NCBI GenBank assembly: GCA_023429275.1
Contig: JAEYWB010000223.1
Span: 1 to 7,005, forward strand
Origin: Planctomycetota bacterium
GTDB taxonomy: Bacteria > Planctomycetota > Planctomycetia > Planctomycetales > Planctomycetaceae
Length of the DNA: 7,005 nucleotides
Reading direction: 5' to 3'
Made by a program: the position numbers and the translations under genes. Position 1 is the first letter of the stretch; each line of letters begins with the position of its first letter. Positions 6,171 through 7,005 of this stretch are shown here, piece by piece. The notes under the pieces were generated by a model. That model searched no databases. It was not told the origin of the DNA and saw only the letters and a program-made list of their open reading frames with translations.

Positions 6171-6185
6171 CGCATCGAAGATGCG

Positions 6186-7005
6186 CTACAGAATCGCCAG
6201 CGGATCGCGGCGCTCTTCGAGCGTTCCGCGCGTCACGCCGACGCGGTTGGCCGCCCGGAGCGATGTCCAGACGTCATGTCCCGTCACCGCGCCGGTTGTC
6301 AGCCGACGATAGAGTTCCACGACCCGCCGGATCTCGTCATGGGTCTCGCCGAGGAACTCGATCCGGAGGTCGCGGACCCCCTCGGCCAGAAGCGAGGGGA
6401 CCACTTCCGCCGCGCTCTGCGGCACGGCGTTGAACAACGTGTTGCGGCAGCCGACATCCGCCGTCAGCGGGTGTTCCATCCCGATCCGGTCGCGGAGCTT
6501 CACCTCGTGCCGGTCGCAGGGGCGGCCGCAGTTCGTCTTGTTCGTCCCGGGCGAGAGGACCGCGCAGAAGACGCAGTGCTCCATATGGAACATCGGCATG
6601 TGCTGGTGAACGACCACTTCCAGCCACTGCGGCGGCACGGCCCGGACCAGCCCGAGAAGCTGCTCGCGGTTGAGGTCGTATGAAGCGGTCACCCGTCCGG
6701 CCCCGCTCGATCGGAGGTAGTCGGCGGTCAGCTCGTTGGTGGCGTTGAGCGAATAGTCGGCGACCACCGGGATGTCTCGCTCGGTGAAGTACCGCAGCCC
6801 CGACAGGTTCCGCACGAGGACGCCATCGGGCGCCTGCTTCGCCAGGAGCGCGAAAATCCCGAGCTCATCCGGCTTCTGGATCCGCGGCGTCGCCAGGTAG
6901 AGAGGCCGCCCCGCCGCCCGGCCGAGCGAGACCGCCTCGCGGTATTCGCGGATGTCGGCGAAATCGACGAACACCCCGTCGAGATCGGCTTCCAGAAGCG
7001 AGGGC
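6186..7005 (-). CDS. Peptidase U32 family protein, C-terminal part (cut by window edge)
   Basis: The frame is open from the right edge to a TAG at 6188-6186, giving 273 codons. A GTG at 6974 could start a shorter ORF, but the preceding codons (SLLEADLDG) continue the expected barrel strand, so the real start lies outside the window. Numbered from that GTG, the core motif is at about 123-181: HQHMPMFHMEHCVFC, then NCGRPCDRH, then GCRNTLFN. Cys134, 137, 149, 153 and 176 probably include the ligands of an iron-sulfur cluster. Studied U32 members (RlhA, TrhP) hydroxylate pyrimidines in 23S rRNA or tRNA, often with prephenate-derived chemistry; the peptidase label is historical. The MEHCxxC spacing differs from the PROSITE-type U32 signature, so the substrate cannot be assigned. 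It converges on the HNH gene with 387 bases between them. Confidence 0.87.
   Translation of the reverse strand, partial: PSLLEADLDGVFVDFADIREYREAVSLGRAAGRPLYLATPRIQKPDELGIFALLAKQAPDGVLVRNLSGLRYFTERDIPVVADYSLNATNELTADYLRSSGAGRVTASYDLNREQLLGLVRAVPPQWLEVVVHQHMPMFHMEHCVFCAVLSPGTNKTNCGRPCDRHEVKLRDRIGMEHPLTADVGCRNTLFNAVPQSAAEVVPSLLAEGVRDLRIEFLGETHDEIRRVVELYRRLTTGAVTGHDVWTSLRAANRVGVTRGTLEERRDPLAIL

Larger units (their letters stand above)
5799..6185. other. Convergent intergenic region, rich in inverted repeats
   Basis: This 387-base stretch separates the 3' ends of the plus-strand HNH gene and the minus-strand U32 gene. ORFs crossing it (for example a TTG-started frame from 5758) have low-complexity Arg/Ser/Pro composition and no recognisable domain, so I call it non-coding. 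It holds a 9-bp hairpin (5941-5974), a nested inverted-repeat group (5995-6103) and a heptamer tandem repeat (6146-6170). Bidirectional termination is the simplest role. A structured RNA or the decayed end of a mobile element are alternatives. Confidence 0.6.

Overview
The window most likely comes from a high-GC member of the Planctomycetes. The best evidence is a tandem pair of genes for DUF1559 proteins with a type IV prepilin-like N-terminus ([17 protein letters not shown] followed by an AARRSxCKNNLKQ-type helix). That family is massively expanded in this phylum and rare elsewhere. The long secreted hydrolase-like protein also fits a planctomycete.

Layout. (1) Minus strand, 1-1705: a truncated DUF1559 gene runs off the left edge (1-206), and a complete paralogue (515-1705) lies upstream of it, with about 310 bp of non-coding sequence between them. 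(2) 1706-2077 is a divergent intergenic region with several small inverted repeats. (3) Plus strand, 2078-4426: a large exported protein with an alpha/beta-hydrolase fold. It appears to start at a CTG codon behind a perfect Shine-Dalgarno sequence, and it seems to lack both the nucleophile serine and the catalytic histidine. (4) Plus strand, 4571-5798: a two-gene overlapping cassette. The first gene encodes a ribosomal-stalk (L7/L12)-like protein with a non-ribosomal C-terminal extension. The second encodes a compact HNH endonuclease. The cassette is clearly less GC-rich than its neighbours, has a candidate promoter, and lies between a hairpin after the hydrolase gene and a strongly structured convergent intergenic region. 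(5) 5799-6185 is non-coding and holds several nested inverted repeats and a heptamer tandem repeat. (6) Minus strand, 6186-7005: the C-terminal part of a peptidase U32 family protein with its cysteine cluster, cut by the right edge.

The flanking genes look like ordinary planctomycete chromosome. The possible undescribed system is the L12-like/HNH pair. It is translationally coupled, compositionally distinct, and combines a domain that on the ribosome recruits translational GTPases with a nuclease. A defence or toxin-type role is inference only. No tRNA, rRNA, CRISPR array, transposase or integrase was recognised.
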